From Clostridium chrysemydis (GTDB lineage Bacteria; Bacillota; Clostridia; Clostridiales; Clostridiaceae), in assembly GCF_015234215.1 (NCBI RefSeq), contig NZ_JADEKP010000001.1, positions 1,178,001 through 1,242,000 on the forward strand: a stretch of 64,000 bases of DNA, given 5' to 3'. Below are positions 36,095 through 45,078 of the stretch, piece by piece. Position numbers and translations under genes: made by a program. The notes beneath the pieces are model-generated. The model worked only from the letters and a program-made list of their open reading frames with translations, was not told where the DNA came from and searched no databases. Numbering within the stretch: the stretch's first letter is position 1; each line of letters opens with the position of its first letter.

Positions 36095-36123
36095 TTGATA
36101 TTTACTCCGTTAAATCTTATAGT
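36095..36123 (+). promoter_or_regulatory. sigma-A type promoter of asd-dapA-dapB
   Basis: TTGATA (36095-36100) and TATAGT (36118-36123) with a 17-base spacer, about 60 bases upstream of asd. No lysine riboswitch core was recognised in this leader. Confidence 0.75.
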
Positions 36124-36141
36124 TAATATATATATTTATAA

Positions 36142-36166
36142 ATGTAGATAAAAAATTTATCTACAT
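36142..36166 (+). repeat. 5' leader hairpin just before asd
   Basis: ATGTAGATAAA / TTTATCTACAT is a perfect 11-bp stem with a 3-base loop, ending 4 bases before the TAGGAGGG ribosome site. It may protect the mRNA end or modulate access to the site. Confidence 0.6.
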
Positions 36167-36184
36167 AAATTAGGAGGGATTATT

Positions 36185-37171
36185 TTGTATAACGTTGCAG
36201 TAGTTGGGGCGACAGGTAATGTAGGTAGAAAAATTTTAGAAATTTTAGATGAAAGAAATTTTCCTATTAAAAACCTTTACCTTTATGCTTCAAAAAAATC
36301 AGCAGGTAAAGAATTAGAATTTAGAGGTAAGAAGTACGCTATTTTAGAAACTTCTGTAGAAAATATAGAAAATAAGGATTTAGATTTCGCTTTATTTTCA
36401 GCAGGTGGAGATACTAGTTTAAAATTTGCACCAGAGTTTTCTAAAATAGGTGCTGTTGTTATAGATAATAGTAGCGCTTGGAGAATGGACCCTAAAGTTC
36501 CTTTAGTTGTTCCAGAAGTAAATCCAGAAGACGTAAAATGGCATAATGGAATTATTGCAAATCCAAACTGTTCTACTATTCAAGCTATGCCAATTTTAAA
36601 AGCAATAGAAGATAAATACGGTTTAGAAAGAGTTGTATACTCTACTTATCAAGCAGTATCTGGTGCTGGCGCTGCTGCCATTTCTGATTTAGAAAACGGT
36701 CTTAAAGGAGAAGAACCTAAAAAGTTCCCATACCCTATAGCAGGTAATGTATTACCACATATAGATGTATTTTTAGATAACGGATACACTAAAGAAGAAA
36801 TGAAAATGATTGAAGAAACTAGAAAAATCTTAGGTTTAAAAGACCTTAGAGTTACAGCAACTACAGCTAGAGTTCCTGTATTAAACTCTCACAGTGAAAG
36901 TGTTAACTTAGAACTTAAAAATGATTTTGAAATAAATGATATTTTAGAGTTATTAAAAAACACAGAAGGTGTTACTCTTTACGATGATAAAGATAACCTA
37001 ATCTACCCAACTCCTCTTAAAGCTTCTGGAGAAGACAATATCTTTGTTGGAAGAATAAGAAGAGACTTTAGCTTAGATAAAGGTTTAAATCTTTGGATCT
37101 GTGCAGATAACATAAGAAAAGGTGCTGCTTTAAACGCAGTTCAAATAGCAGAAATCTTAATTAAAAAATAA
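36185..37171 (+). CDS. asd: aspartate-semialdehyde dehydrogenase
   Basis: Makes L-aspartate 4-semialdehyde from aspartyl phosphate with NADPH, the branch point to lysine/DAP, threonine and methionine. The Rossmann loop VVGATGNVGRKIL is at the N-terminus; the catalytic Cys is in IIANPNCSTIQAMPIL (about residue 127), and the acid/base His is in VLNSHSESVNLEL. Length is 328 residues. The start is TTG at 36185 after TAGGAGGG. First gene of asd-dapA-dapB. Confidence 0.97.
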   Translation: MYNVAVVGATGNVGRKILEILDERNFPIKNLYLYASKKSAGKELEFRGKKYAILETSVENIENKDLDFALFSAGGDTSLKFAPEFSKIGAVVIDNSSAWRMDPKVPLVVPEVNPEDVKWHNGIIANPNCSTIQAMPILKAIEDKYGLERVVYSTYQAVSGAGAAAISDLENGLKGEEPKKFPYPIAGNVLPHIDVFLDNGYTKEEMKMIEETRKILGLKDLRVTATTARVPVLNSHSESVNLELKNDFEINDILELLKNTEGVTLYDDKDNLIYPTPLKASGEDNIFVGRIRRDFSLDKGLNLWICADNIRKGAALNAVQIAEILIKK

Positions 37172-37193
37172 TTAAATTTGGAGGAATTTTTAT

Positions 37194-38072
37194 ATGGCTA
37201 TTTTTGAAGGATCAGGTGTTGCTTTAGTTACTCCATTTAACGAAAACGGAGTTAACTTTGAAAAATTAAAAGAATTATTAGAGTGGCACGTAAGTATGGG
37301 AACTGATGCTATAGTTATATGCGGTACTACAGGTGAAGCTACTACAATGACTACAGAAGAAAAAAAAGAAGTAATTAAATTTACAGTTGATGTTATAAAT
37401 AAAAGAATACCAGTTATTGCAGGTACTGGTACGAATAACACTAGCGCTTCAATTGAAATGAGTAAGTATGCAGAGTCAGTTGGAGTAGACTGTCTTTTAG
37501 TTATAACACCATACTACAATAAAACAAACACTAAAGGTTTATTTAAGCATTTTGAAGCTATAAACGATGCTGTTAATATTCCAATTATGTTATATAACGT
37601 TCCAAGTAGAACTAATATGAACATTTCGCCTAGCATGGTTTTAGAATTATCAAAACTTAAAAATATAGTTGCAGTAAAAGAAGCTAGCGGAAACTTTAGC
37701 CAAATTGCAGAAATACGTGCATTACTTGGAGACAAAATAGATATCTATTCTGGAAATGACGATCAGATAGTTCCTGTTATGTCTTTAGGTGGAAAAGGTG
37801 TAATATCTGTTTTAGCAAACGTTGTTCCAAAAGAAGTTCATGAAATGACAAAAGCTTATTTAAATGGCGAGTGCAAAAAAGCATTAGACATTCAAATAGA
37901 AACTTTAAATCTTTCAAACTCACTTTTTTTAGAGACAAACCCAATCCCTGTTAAAACAGCTTTAAACCTTATGGGTAAAGAAGTAGGTCCTTTAAGATTG
38001 CCTCTTTACGAGATGGATGAAACTCTTAAAGAAACTTTAATTAAAAATTTAAAAAATCACAATTTAATTTAA
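37194..38072 (+). CDS. dapA: 4-hydroxy-tetrahydrodipicolinate synthase
   Basis: Condenses pyruvate with aspartate semialdehyde. TIM-barrel enzyme of 292 residues with [14 protein letters not shown], the substrate loop GTTGEATTM, the tyrosine in [10 protein letters not shown] and the Schiff-base lysine in [13 protein letters not shown] (near residue 162). ATG 37194 follows GGAGG. It lies 22 bases after asd. Confidence 0.98.
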   Translation: MAIFEGSGVALVTPFNENGVNFEKLKELLEWHVSMGTDAIVICGTTGEATTMTTEEKKEVIKFTVDVINKRIPVIAGTGTNNTSASIEMSKYAESVGVDCLLVITPYYNKTNTKGLFKHFEAINDAVNIPIMLYNVPSRTNMNISPSMVLELSKLKNIVAVKEASGNFSQIAEIRALLGDKIDIYSGNDDQIVPVMSLGGKGVISVLANVVPKEVHEMTKAYLNGECKKALDIQIETLNLSNSLFLETNPIPVKTALNLMGKEVGPLRLPLYEMDETLKETLIKNLKNHNLI

Positions 38073-38084
38073 GGAGATAAAAAA

Positions 38085-38837
38085 ATGGTTAAAGTATTAT
38101 TAAACGGTTGTTCTGGAAAAATGGGAACAGCGATATCTACTCTATCTAATGATTTTGACGATTTAGAAATAGTAGGTGGAATAGATAGATCAAAAAATAG
38201 TTTTGATTACCCGATTTTTGCATCTCCAAATGAAGTTACTATAGAATACGATGTATTATTAGACTTTTCAAGAGCTGATGCATTAAAAGGATTATTAGAC
38301 TTAACAGAAAAAACAAATAAACCACTTGTAATTTGTTCAACTGGTTTTACAAAAGAAGATTTAGATTTAATAGATGAAAAATCTAAAACTCTTCCTTTAT
38401 TTAAATCTGCTAATATGTCACTTGGTATAAACTTAATAAATTCACTACTTAAAAAGGTGTCTCCTCTTCTTTATGGAAATTATGATATAGAGATAATTGA
38501 AAAGCACCACAACCAAAAAGTAGATTCTCCAAGTGGTACAGCTATCCTTTTAGCAGATACTATAAAAGATTCACTTAAAGACGAAACTCACTATGTATAT
38601 GGTAGAGAAGGTCAAAAGAAACGTGAAAAATCTGAAATAGGTATTCATGCAGTTAGAGGTGGTGGAATCGTTGGAGACCACGACGTTATATTTGCAGGTA
38701 AAGGTGAAGTTATAGAACTTTCACACAAAGCTATTTCAAGAGATGTATTTGCAACTGGCGCTTTAAAAGCTTGCGAGTTTATGGCAAAAGTTAATAAACC
38801 TGGCCTTTATAATATGGATGATGTTATAGGCTTATAA
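38085..38837 (+). CDS. dapB: 4-hydroxy-tetrahydrodipicolinate reductase
   Basis: Reduces hydroxy-tetrahydrodipicolinate with NAD(P)H. The nucleotide loop [11 protein letters not shown] is at 7-17, and the signature [15 protein letters not shown] (about 133-147) supplies the catalytic His and substrate Lys. Length is 250 residues, normal for the family. ATG 38085 follows AAGGAG, 12 bases after dapA. Confidence 0.98.
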   Translation: MVKVLLNGCSGKMGTAISTLSNDFDDLEIVGGIDRSKNSFDYPIFASPNEVTIEYDVLLDFSRADALKGLLDLTEKTNKPLVICSTGFTKEDLDLIDEKSKTLPLFKSANMSLGINLINSLLKKVSPLLYGNYDIEIIEKHHNQKVDSPSGTAILLADTIKDSLKDETHYVYGREGQKKREKSEIGIHAVRGGGIVGDHDVIFAGKGEVIELSHKAISRDVFATGALKACEFMAKVNKPGLYNMDDVIGL

Positions 38838-38840
38838 GAA

Positions 38841-38871
38841 AAAGAATGCTGAATTTTCAGCATTCTTTTTT
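38841..38871 (+). terminator. intrinsic terminator of asd-dapA-dapB
   Basis: AAAGAATGCTGA-ATTT-TCAGCATTCTTT is a perfect 12-bp stem with a T run, 4 bases after the dapB stop. Confidence 0.92.
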
Positions 38872-38886
38872 GCTCTAAATATAAAA

Positions 38887-38918
38887 GACTAAGTTCTAAA
38901 AAGAACTTAGTCTAATTT
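38887..38918. terminator. intrinsic terminator of the opp operon
   Basis: AGACTAAGTTC / GAACTTAGTCT is a perfect 11-bp stem with loop TAAAA, about 19 bases past the oppA stop. T-rich sequence follows on both strands (TTTATATTT on the minus). Confidence 0.85.
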
Positions 38919-38932
38919 TTATAAATAATTTC

Positions 38933-40603
38933 TTATTTTTGGATTTCTACTTTATCAAAGTAAATTTGTCCAAGTGGTGAAACGTGTAAGCCTTTAACGT
39001 ATGGTTGGATACCATAAGTTTTAGTGTAATCATATAAAGGTATGATTGGCATTTCATCCATTAATACATCATCAGCTTGTCTCATATATTCAAATCTCTT
39101 AGCTGGATCTGATTCAGTTTTAGCTTTTTTAACTAATTCATCATATTTTTTGTTTGAGAAGTGAGCATCGTTGTTACCCCAAGTAGCTTGTTTTCCATCT
39201 TCTCCGCTAACCCACATATCTAAGAAAGTCATAGGGTCTACGTAGTCAGCTGACCAACCGTGTCTTGCGATTTCATATTCACCTTTTTGTCTAGTATTTA
39301 AGAATACTGCCCACTCTTGGTTAGTTAATTCAACATTTACACCGATTTTCTTCCAGTTTTGTTGAATAACTTCCATAACTGATTTGTGATCACCTTCTGA
39401 GTTATACATTAATTTAAATGTAGGTAATCCCTTACCATCTTTATATCCAGCTTTTTCTAATAATTTCTTAGCTTCTGCTACATTATCTTCAAATTTTGTT
39501 GGATCGAATTTATTTTCTTTAAAATCTTTTCCATCTGGTCCTTGGATTCCTGCAGGTACGAAATCTGCTGAAGGAACTTGACCACCCTTAGTTACATCTT
39601 TAACTATAGCTTCTCTATCGATAGCTAAAGCAAGTGCATGTCTTACATCTTTATTGCTTAATGCCTTTTTAACATCAGCTGGTAATTTATCTGTGTTATT
39701 TCCAACATTTACGCAAACGAAGTATGTTCCAAGATTTGGGAAAGTTTGAACTAATCCTTTTTCTTTTCCATCTTCCATTCTTTCAGATGGAACTACTCCA
39801 ACCATATCAAAGTCTCCAGACTCAAGTGAAGCGTATGAACTAGTTGAATCAGTTGCCATTTTGTAAGTTAACTCCTCAAGTTTTATAGCATCTTTATTCC
39901 AATAGTTATCATTTTTAACGAATTTGTATGAATCCTTCATTTGGTAATCTTCTAACTTGAATGGTCCATTAGTTACAAAAGTTTCTGGCTTTTGAGTCCA
40001 TTTGTCTCCATTAGCTTCAACTATATCCTTTCTTACAGGCATGTAAGTTGGGAATGCCATAAGCTCTAAGAAGTATGGAGTTTTTGTATTGATTTGAACT
40101 ACTAAAGTTTTATCATCTTTAGCTTTAACTCCAACGTCATCAGCTTTAGCTTTTCCGTTATAATATTCTTCCCCATTTTTTAAATAGAATAATTGATAAG
40201 CATATTCAGAAGCTGTATCTTTATTTAATACTCTCTTCCATGCATATTCGAAATCAGAAGCCTTTACAGGTTGTCCATCAGACCATTTAGCATTTTCTCT
40301 TAAGTGGAAAGTATAAGTTTTTCCATCTTCTGAGATCTCCCATTTTTCTGCAACTCCTGGGATAGCTTTGTCTTTATCATCTAATCTAACTAACCCTTCA
40401 AAGGCATTCCCTATAATTGTAGACCCGTCTACAGCTGTGTTTAATGCAGGGTCTATAGTTTCTACTACTGCCCCAACATTATATAGAAGTTTTTGATTTG
40501 ACCCGCCTGCTGAATCATCAGAACCACATCCAACGAAAACAGAAGCTGAGATTGCTACAGCTAAAGCTACAGCACAAAGTTTTTTAATTTTACTTACTTT
40601 CAT
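38933..40603 (-). CDS. oppA: oligopeptide ABC transporter substrate-binding lipoprotein
   Basis: Lipoprotein of the family 5 solute-binding proteins, 556 residues. The signal peptide ends in a lipobox with VFVGCGSDD, so Cys26 is the lipidated residue. The mature part has the family signature AKWSDGQPVKASDFEYAWKR and a C-terminal GWSADYVDPMTFLDMW. It captures peptides for the OppBCDF permease. Placed last, 59 bases after oppF, with no terminator between them. It differs from the Bacillus order, where oppA is first. Confidence 0.96.
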   Translation of the reverse strand: MKVSKIKKLCAVALAVAISASVFVGCGSDDSAGGSNQKLLYNVGAVVETIDPALNTAVDGSTIIGNAFEGLVRLDDKDKAIPGVAEKWEISEDGKTYTFHLRENAKWSDGQPVKASDFEYAWKRVLNKDTASEYAYQLFYLKNGEEYYNGKAKADDVGVKAKDDKTLVVQINTKTPYFLELMAFPTYMPVRKDIVEANGDKWTQKPETFVTNGPFKLEDYQMKDSYKFVKNDNYWNKDAIKLEELTYKMATDSTSSYASLESGDFDMVGVVPSERMEDGKEKGLVQTFPNLGTYFVCVNVGNNTDKLPADVKKALSNKDVRHALALAIDREAIVKDVTKGGQVPSADFVPAGIQGPDGKDFKENKFDPTKFEDNVAEAKKLLEKAGYKDGKGLPTFKLMYNSEGDHKSVMEVIQQNWKKIGVNVELTNQEWAVFLNTRQKGEYEIARHGWSADYVDPMTFLDMWVSGEDGKQATWGNNDAHFSNKKYDELVKKAKTESDPAKRFEYMRQADDVLMDEMPIIPLYDYTKTYGIQPYVKGLHVSPLGQIYFDKVEIQK

Positions 40604-40662
40604 ATTTTATCCCCCTTCTTATTTATATAATAATAGCTTACTTTTAGCTTATTATCCAAAAT

Positions 40663-41637
40663 TTAATCAAATAAATGACATGATACAAAGTGTCCATTTT
40701 CTACTTCTTTTAATACTGGATCCTTTTCTTGACATATAGGCATAGCTTTTGGGCATCTACCTTTAAATCTGCATCCAGGTTCTGGATCTATAGGTGATGG
40801 TATATCACCTTCTAAAACAATTCTATTATTGTTTTTTGCAATCTGTGGATCTGGTATAGGAACTGCTGATAAAAGAGCCTGTGTGTATGGATGTTTAGGT
40901 TTTAAATAAACATCATCACTTAATCCTTTTTCAACTAACTGTCCTAGATACATTACTCCAATATGAGTTGATATATGTTTAACCATTGAAAGGTCATGTG
41001 CTATAAATAGATAAGTTAATCCAAACTCTTCTTGAAGTTCTTCAAGCATGTTTATAACTTGTGCTTGGATTGAAACATCAAGTGCAGAAATTGGCTCATC
41101 GCAGACTATAAAATCAGGTTCAACAGCTAAAGCTCTTGCTATTCCAATTCTTTGTCTTTGTCCTCCTGAGAACTCGTGAGCATATCTATTTATGTGACTT
41201 CCATTTAGTCCAACTTTATCTAAAAGAAATTTAATTCTTTCTTCTCTCTCTTTTCCTTTATATAATCCATGAATATCTATAGCTTCCCCAATTATATCGC
41301 CAACTGTCATTCTTGGATTTAATGATGCATAAGGATCTTGGAAGATCATTTGCATCTCTCTTCTTAAAGGAATCATTTCCTTTTCAGATTTTTTAGTTAT
41401 ATCTTCTCCCTTAAAGATTATATTTCCTGATGTAGGTTCGTATAACTTAAGGATAGTTCTTCCAGTTGTAGTTTTACCACAACCAGATTCCCCAACTAAT
41501 CCTAAAGTTTCACCTTTTTTTATACTAAATGAAACATTATCTACCGCTTTAACTAAACTTGGCTTCTTAAAAAGACCTTTGTTTACAGGGAAGTATTTAC
41601 ATAAATTTTTGATTTCTAAGATGATTTCTTTTTCCAT
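40663..41637 (-). CDS. oppF: oligopeptide ABC transporter ATP-binding protein OppF
   Basis: One of two ATPases of the peptide permease, 324 residues. Walker A GESGCGKTTTGR, Q loop MIFQDPYASLNPRMTV, ABC signature HEFSGGQRQRIGIARAL, Walker B FIVCDEPISALDVS. The C-terminal extension with CRFKGRCPKAMPIC is typical of oligopeptide/dipeptide ATPases and may bind an iron-sulfur cluster. Its start overlaps the oppD stop by one base. Confidence 0.97.
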   Translation of the reverse strand: MEKEIILEIKNLCKYFPVNKGLFKKPSLVKAVDNVSFSIKKGETLGLVGESGCGKTTTGRTILKLYEPTSGNIIFKGEDITKKSEKEMIPLRREMQMIFQDPYASLNPRMTVGDIIGEAIDIHGLYKGKEREERIKFLLDKVGLNGSHINRYAHEFSGGQRQRIGIARALAVEPDFIVCDEPISALDVSIQAQVINMLEELQEEFGLTYLFIAHDLSMVKHISTHIGVMYLGQLVEKGLSDDVYLKPKHPYTQALLSAVPIPDPQIAKNNNRIVLEGDIPSPIDPEPGCRFKGRCPKAMPICQEKDPVLKEVENGHFVSCHLFD

Positions 41638-42644
41638 TATTCTTCCCTCCCTATTGGTGATTCAACCTTTGGTGCATCAGAGTGGCATAACCAACATGCA
41701 CATTTATGTCCCTCCCCTACTTCAAATAAAGGAGGTTGATTTTCTAAACAAACTTTCATATTATATTCGCATCTATCTGCAAATGGACATCCATTTGGTG
41801 GTTTTAATAGATCTGGCGGCTGCCCTTCTATTGGAACAAGCTTTTCTTTCATTTCGCTCATTGGGTTTGGAACACTATTTAAAAGTCCCCAAGTATAAGG
41901 ATGTCTTCCTCTATAAAAGATATCTTCATCGCTACCAGTTTCAACAACTATCCCACCATACATTACATTTATTCTAGAACAAAGGTCTGCAACTACTCCT
42001 AAATCGTGAGTTATAAGGATAATAGATGTATTTAACCTTTCTTTTAAACCTTTCATAAGGTCTAGTATTTGAGCTTGAATTGTAACATCTAAAGCAGTTG
42101 TAGGTTCATCTGCTATTATTAGGTTTGGCTCACATATAAGACTTATTGCAATCATTGCCCTTTGTCTCATACCACCTGAAAATTCATGAGGATATTGCTT
42201 CATTCTTTTTTCAGGGCTTGGAATTCCAACTAAATCAAGCATTTCTATTCCTTTTTGCCAAGCTTCTTTTTTAGATATTTTTTTATGCTTTATTAAGTGC
42301 TCTGTTAATTGATCACCTATTTTATATAAAGGATTTAAAGATGTCATAGGATCTTGGAAAATCATCCCCATCTTATCTCCTCTTATTTTTTCCATTTCTT
42401 TTTCTGAATAGTTACTAATATCTTCTCCATCAAAGATGATTCCGTCACTTTCTATTACACTATTATCTGCTAAAAGTCTCATAATAGACATCATAGTTAC
42501 AGATTTACCGCAACCTGACTCTCCAACTACTCCTATAGCTTCTCCCTTATCAACATGAAATGATACACCTCTTACTGCTTGTACCTCTCCTAAATGCGTC
42601 TTAAAGGAAGTTCTTAAATTTTTTACTTCTAATAATTTGCTCAT
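41637..42644 (-). CDS. oppD: oligopeptide ABC transporter ATP-binding protein OppD
   Basis: Second ATPase, 335 residues. Walker A GESGCGKSVTMMS, Q loop FQDPMTSLNPLYKIG, signature HEFSGGMRQRAMIAISL, Walker B LIIADEPTTALDVT. The C-terminal CPFADRCEYNMKVCLENQP is the four-Cys oligopeptide-type tail. ATG 42644 follows AGGAGG, 12 bases after oppC. Confidence 0.97.
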   Translation of the reverse strand: MSKLLEVKNLRTSFKTHLGEVQAVRGVSFHVDKGEAIGVVGESGCGKSVTMMSIMRLLADNSVIESDGIIFDGEDISNYSEKEMEKIRGDKMGMIFQDPMTSLNPLYKIGDQLTEHLIKHKKISKKEAWQKGIEMLDLVGIPSPEKRMKQYPHEFSGGMRQRAMIAISLICEPNLIIADEPTTALDVTIQAQILDLMKGLKERLNTSIILITHDLGVVADLCSRINVMYGGIVVETGSDEDIFYRGRHPYTWGLLNSVPNPMSEMKEKLVPIEGQPPDLLKPPNGCPFADRCEYNMKVCLENQPPLFEVGEGHKCACWLCHSDAPKVESPIGREE

Positions 42645-42656
42645 AAATTCTTCCTC

Positions 42657-43598
42657 CTACTTTTGGTGCTTAGGGTCTAAAGCTTCTGTTAATCCATCAC
42701 CTAGCATGTTAAATGATAATATTATTAAACAAATCATTGCAGCTGGGAAAAATAATTGGTATGGATTTGTATAAATTGCAGCCATAGCATCGTTACATAA
42801 TGTTCCAAGTGATGCAAGAGGTGCATTTAATCCAAGTCCTATAAAGCTTAAGAATGCCTCTGTAAATATTGCTTGTGGTATTAAAAGTGTCATTGTTACT
42901 ATAATTGATCCTAAACAGTTAGGAATTAAGTGTCTAAATAATATTCTCATTTTAGATGCCCCTAAAGTTTTTGCAGCTAAAACGAACTCTTGTTGTTTTA
43001 ATTGAAGGATATCTCCTCTAACTATTCTTGCCATTCCAACCCAGTATGATATTGAAAGTGCAAGTATTATACTAAGTATTCCTGTTTTATCAAAGGCTGA
43101 ATCTTTAAATACAGCCATTATGATTACTACATATATAGTAGTTGGTATTGAGTATAAGCAGTCTACTATTCTCATCATAAGGTTATCTACTCTTCCACCA
43201 AAGAACCCTGCCACTCCACCGTATAAAACTCCTATAACAAGGTTTATAACTGCAGCTGCTGCACCTATGATTAATGAATATCTAGCTCCCATCATTACCC
43301 TTACAAATAAATCTCTTCCAAGTTTATCTGTTCCAAAGAAATGCTGTCCGTTTGGTTTCATATCTTTTAATGCTAAGTTTTGAGCATCGTATGTATATTT
43401 TGAAACCATAGGAACTATTATTGCTGATAATACAAGAAGTATTATTATAATTAAAGAAATTAATGCTACTTTATTTGATTTAAGTCTTCTCCAGGCATCT
43501 TTCCAATATCCAACACTCGGTCTTTCAAAATTCTCGAATGCCTTCTCTTCTTTAGATACAGGAGTAAACATATTTTTATCGAATTTAATATTTTCCAT
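42657..43598 (-). CDS. oppC: oligopeptide ABC transporter permease OppC
   Basis: Inner membrane permease, 313 residues. An N-terminal cytoplasmic segment (1-42) and first helix (about 43-66) precede the binding-protein-dependent transport domain with five more helices; the EAA loop is EFVLAAKTLGASKMRILFRHLIPN. The motif HFFGTDKLGRDLFVRVM before the core is typical of OppC/DppC. Confidence 0.96.
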   Translation of the reverse strand: MENIKFDKNMFTPVSKEEKAFENFERPSVGYWKDAWRRLKSNKVALISLIIIILLVLSAIIVPMVSKYTYDAQNLALKDMKPNGQHFFGTDKLGRDLFVRVMMGARYSLIIGAAAAVINLVIGVLYGGVAGFFGGRVDNLMMRIVDCLYSIPTTIYVVIIMAVFKDSAFDKTGILSIILALSISYWVGMARIVRGDILQLKQQEFVLAAKTLGASKMRILFRHLIPNCLGSIIVTMTLLIPQAIFTEAFLSFIGLGLNAPLASLGTLCNDAMAAIYTNPYQLFFPAAMICLIILSFNMLGDGLTEALDPKHQK

Positions 43599-43611
43599 AA
43601 TCTTTACCCCC

Positions 43612-44538
43612 TTATGCCTTTACGTCTTCTAGCTTAATTCTTGGATCTATTACAACGTATAGTATGTCTACTATTAAGTTACAAACAACTATAAGTGTAC
43701 AGAAGAATACTACTACTCCAAGTAGCGCTGTATAGTCTCTATTTGTTATTGTTGATACGAACTCATTACCAAGACCTGGTATTACGAATATTTTTTCAAC
43801 AACGAAAGATCCTGTTAATATACCAGCTACTAACGGCCCCATGTAAGTAACTACTGGTATAAGAGAGTTTCTTAAAGCGTGTTTAAACACTACTACCTTT
43901 GAACTTAATCCTTTTGCTTTTGCAGTTCTTATATAATCTTGTTTTAATACATCTATAAGCTTACTTCTTGTAAGTCTTGTTATAAATGCCATCGAACTTC
44001 CAGCTAAGGCTAAAACAGGCATTATATAACTTGTAGGTTTTGAAAGTCCTACTGCAGGTAATAATCCCCACTTAACTGTAAAGAAGTAGATAAGTACCGC
44101 TGCTATTACGAAGCTTGGAACTGTTATTCCAAGTGTTGAGATAAACATACAAAGCCTATCTGGCCACTTATCAACTTTAAGTGCTGATAATACTCCAAGT
44201 AAGATTCCTGTTACTAAAGAAAATACTATTGCTACTATTCCAAGTCTTGCAGATTTTGGGAAAGAGTATTTTATAGTATCAGTAACTTCTCTTCCTCTAA
44301 ATTGCATTGATTCTCCAAGGTCACCTTTTAAAAGATTTCCCATATAAATTTTATATTGCTCTCCAACTGGCTTGTCCAGTCCATATTTTTCATTTAATAC
44401 TGCCTTCATTTCAGCTGTTACCTTTTCACCATCAAATGGTCCACCTGGCATAAGTCTTACTAAGAAGAATGTAATAGATACAACTGCAAAAATTGTAACT
44501 ATACTTGTTAAAACTCTTTTAAAGATATATTTTAACAT
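43612..44538 (-). CDS. oppB: oligopeptide ABC transporter permease OppB
   Basis: Inner membrane permease, 308 residues, six helices. The N-terminus RVLTSIVTIFAVVSITFFLVRLMPGGPF is typical of OppB/DppB, and the EAA loop reads DYIRTAKAKGLSSKVVVFKHALRNS. First gene of oppBCDFA. ATG 44538 follows GGGGG, a plain but usable site. Confidence 0.96.
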   Translation of the reverse strand: MLKYIFKRVLTSIVTIFAVVSITFFLVRLMPGGPFDGEKVTAEMKAVLNEKYGLDKPVGEQYKIYMGNLLKGDLGESMQFRGREVTDTIKYSFPKSARLGIVAIVFSLVTGILLGVLSALKVDKWPDRLCMFISTLGITVPSFVIAAVLIYFFTVKWGLLPAVGLSKPTSYIMPVLALAGSSMAFITRLTRSKLIDVLKQDYIRTAKAKGLSSKVVVFKHALRNSLIPVVTYMGPLVAGILTGSFVVEKIFVIPGLGNEFVSTITNRDYTALLGVVVFFCTLIVVCNLIVDILYVVIDPRIKLEDVKA

Positions 44539-44595
44539 TTTAAAACCCCCATTCTTTTTTGCTCTTCATATATACACAAACTTTATTTATTAACA

Positions 44596-44623
44596 ATTAT
44601 ATTATATCTACACCCTTTGTCAA
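44596..44623 (-). promoter_or_regulatory. sigma-A promoter of oppBCDFA
   Basis: Perfect TTGACA (44623-44618) and perfect TATAAT (44601-44596) with a 16-base spacer, about 57 bases upstream of oppB. Confidence 0.83.
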
Positions 44624-45034
44624 TTTGATATGTTAAAATCTAAGAGTCATTTTTGATATTTTATCAATTAAATCATTTTATTTTTATCGATTTGCTAATT
44701 GTATATTTTTTACTTTGTAATCGTTTAACATAGCATTTTCACTTACTTTTAACTGAAATATTCAAGTATTTGTAAATTGAATTAATTGCATTTTTATACC
44801 TTCAAAATATATTTTTATCAAAAATGAACATCTTAACACTTTAGTAATATTTTAATACAAATATTCATTTTTGTTTGCCCCAAAAAGACATTTTGAATTT
44901 TTATAATCTTTTACTGTTAATTTTTTTGTCTAAAATAGCTTTAATATAAACTTTTAGATATAAAAATGAAATTTTATTTTTTAATAAATTCATTTTATTC
45001 GTTCATAAAAAACACATCTTTCTTCTGATACAAA
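44624..45034. other. long AT-rich region upstream of opp, no gene
   Basis: About 410 bases of strongly AT-rich sequence between the opp promoter and the aminotransferase terminator. No frame with a ribosome site is seen. Short repeats such as ATTTTTATCAAAAATGAACAT with ATTCATTTTTG nearby (44811-44875) hint at regulator binding, but I recognise no defined operator. It is the largest gene-free gap in the window. Confidence 0.55.
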
Positions 45035-45037
45035 TAA

Positions 45038-45075
45038 AAAAAGCCAATTTTTGATAAATCAAAAATTGGCTTTTT
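45038..45075. terminator. intrinsic terminator of aminotransferase gene
   Basis: AAAAAGCCAATTTTTGAT / ATCAAAAATTGGCTTTTT is a perfect 18-base stem around a 2-base centre, directly after the aminotransferase stop. Confidence 0.9.
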
Positions 45076-45078
45076 CTA

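Noticed and set aside
35910-36184. Possible lysine riboswitch before asd
   Set aside because: A promoter and one short hairpin are seen, but the leader from the promoter to asd is about 60 bases, far too short for an L box.
41579-41977. 132-residue plus-strand frame over oppD/oppF
   Set aside because: Antisense shadow; no ribosome site and no recognisable domain.
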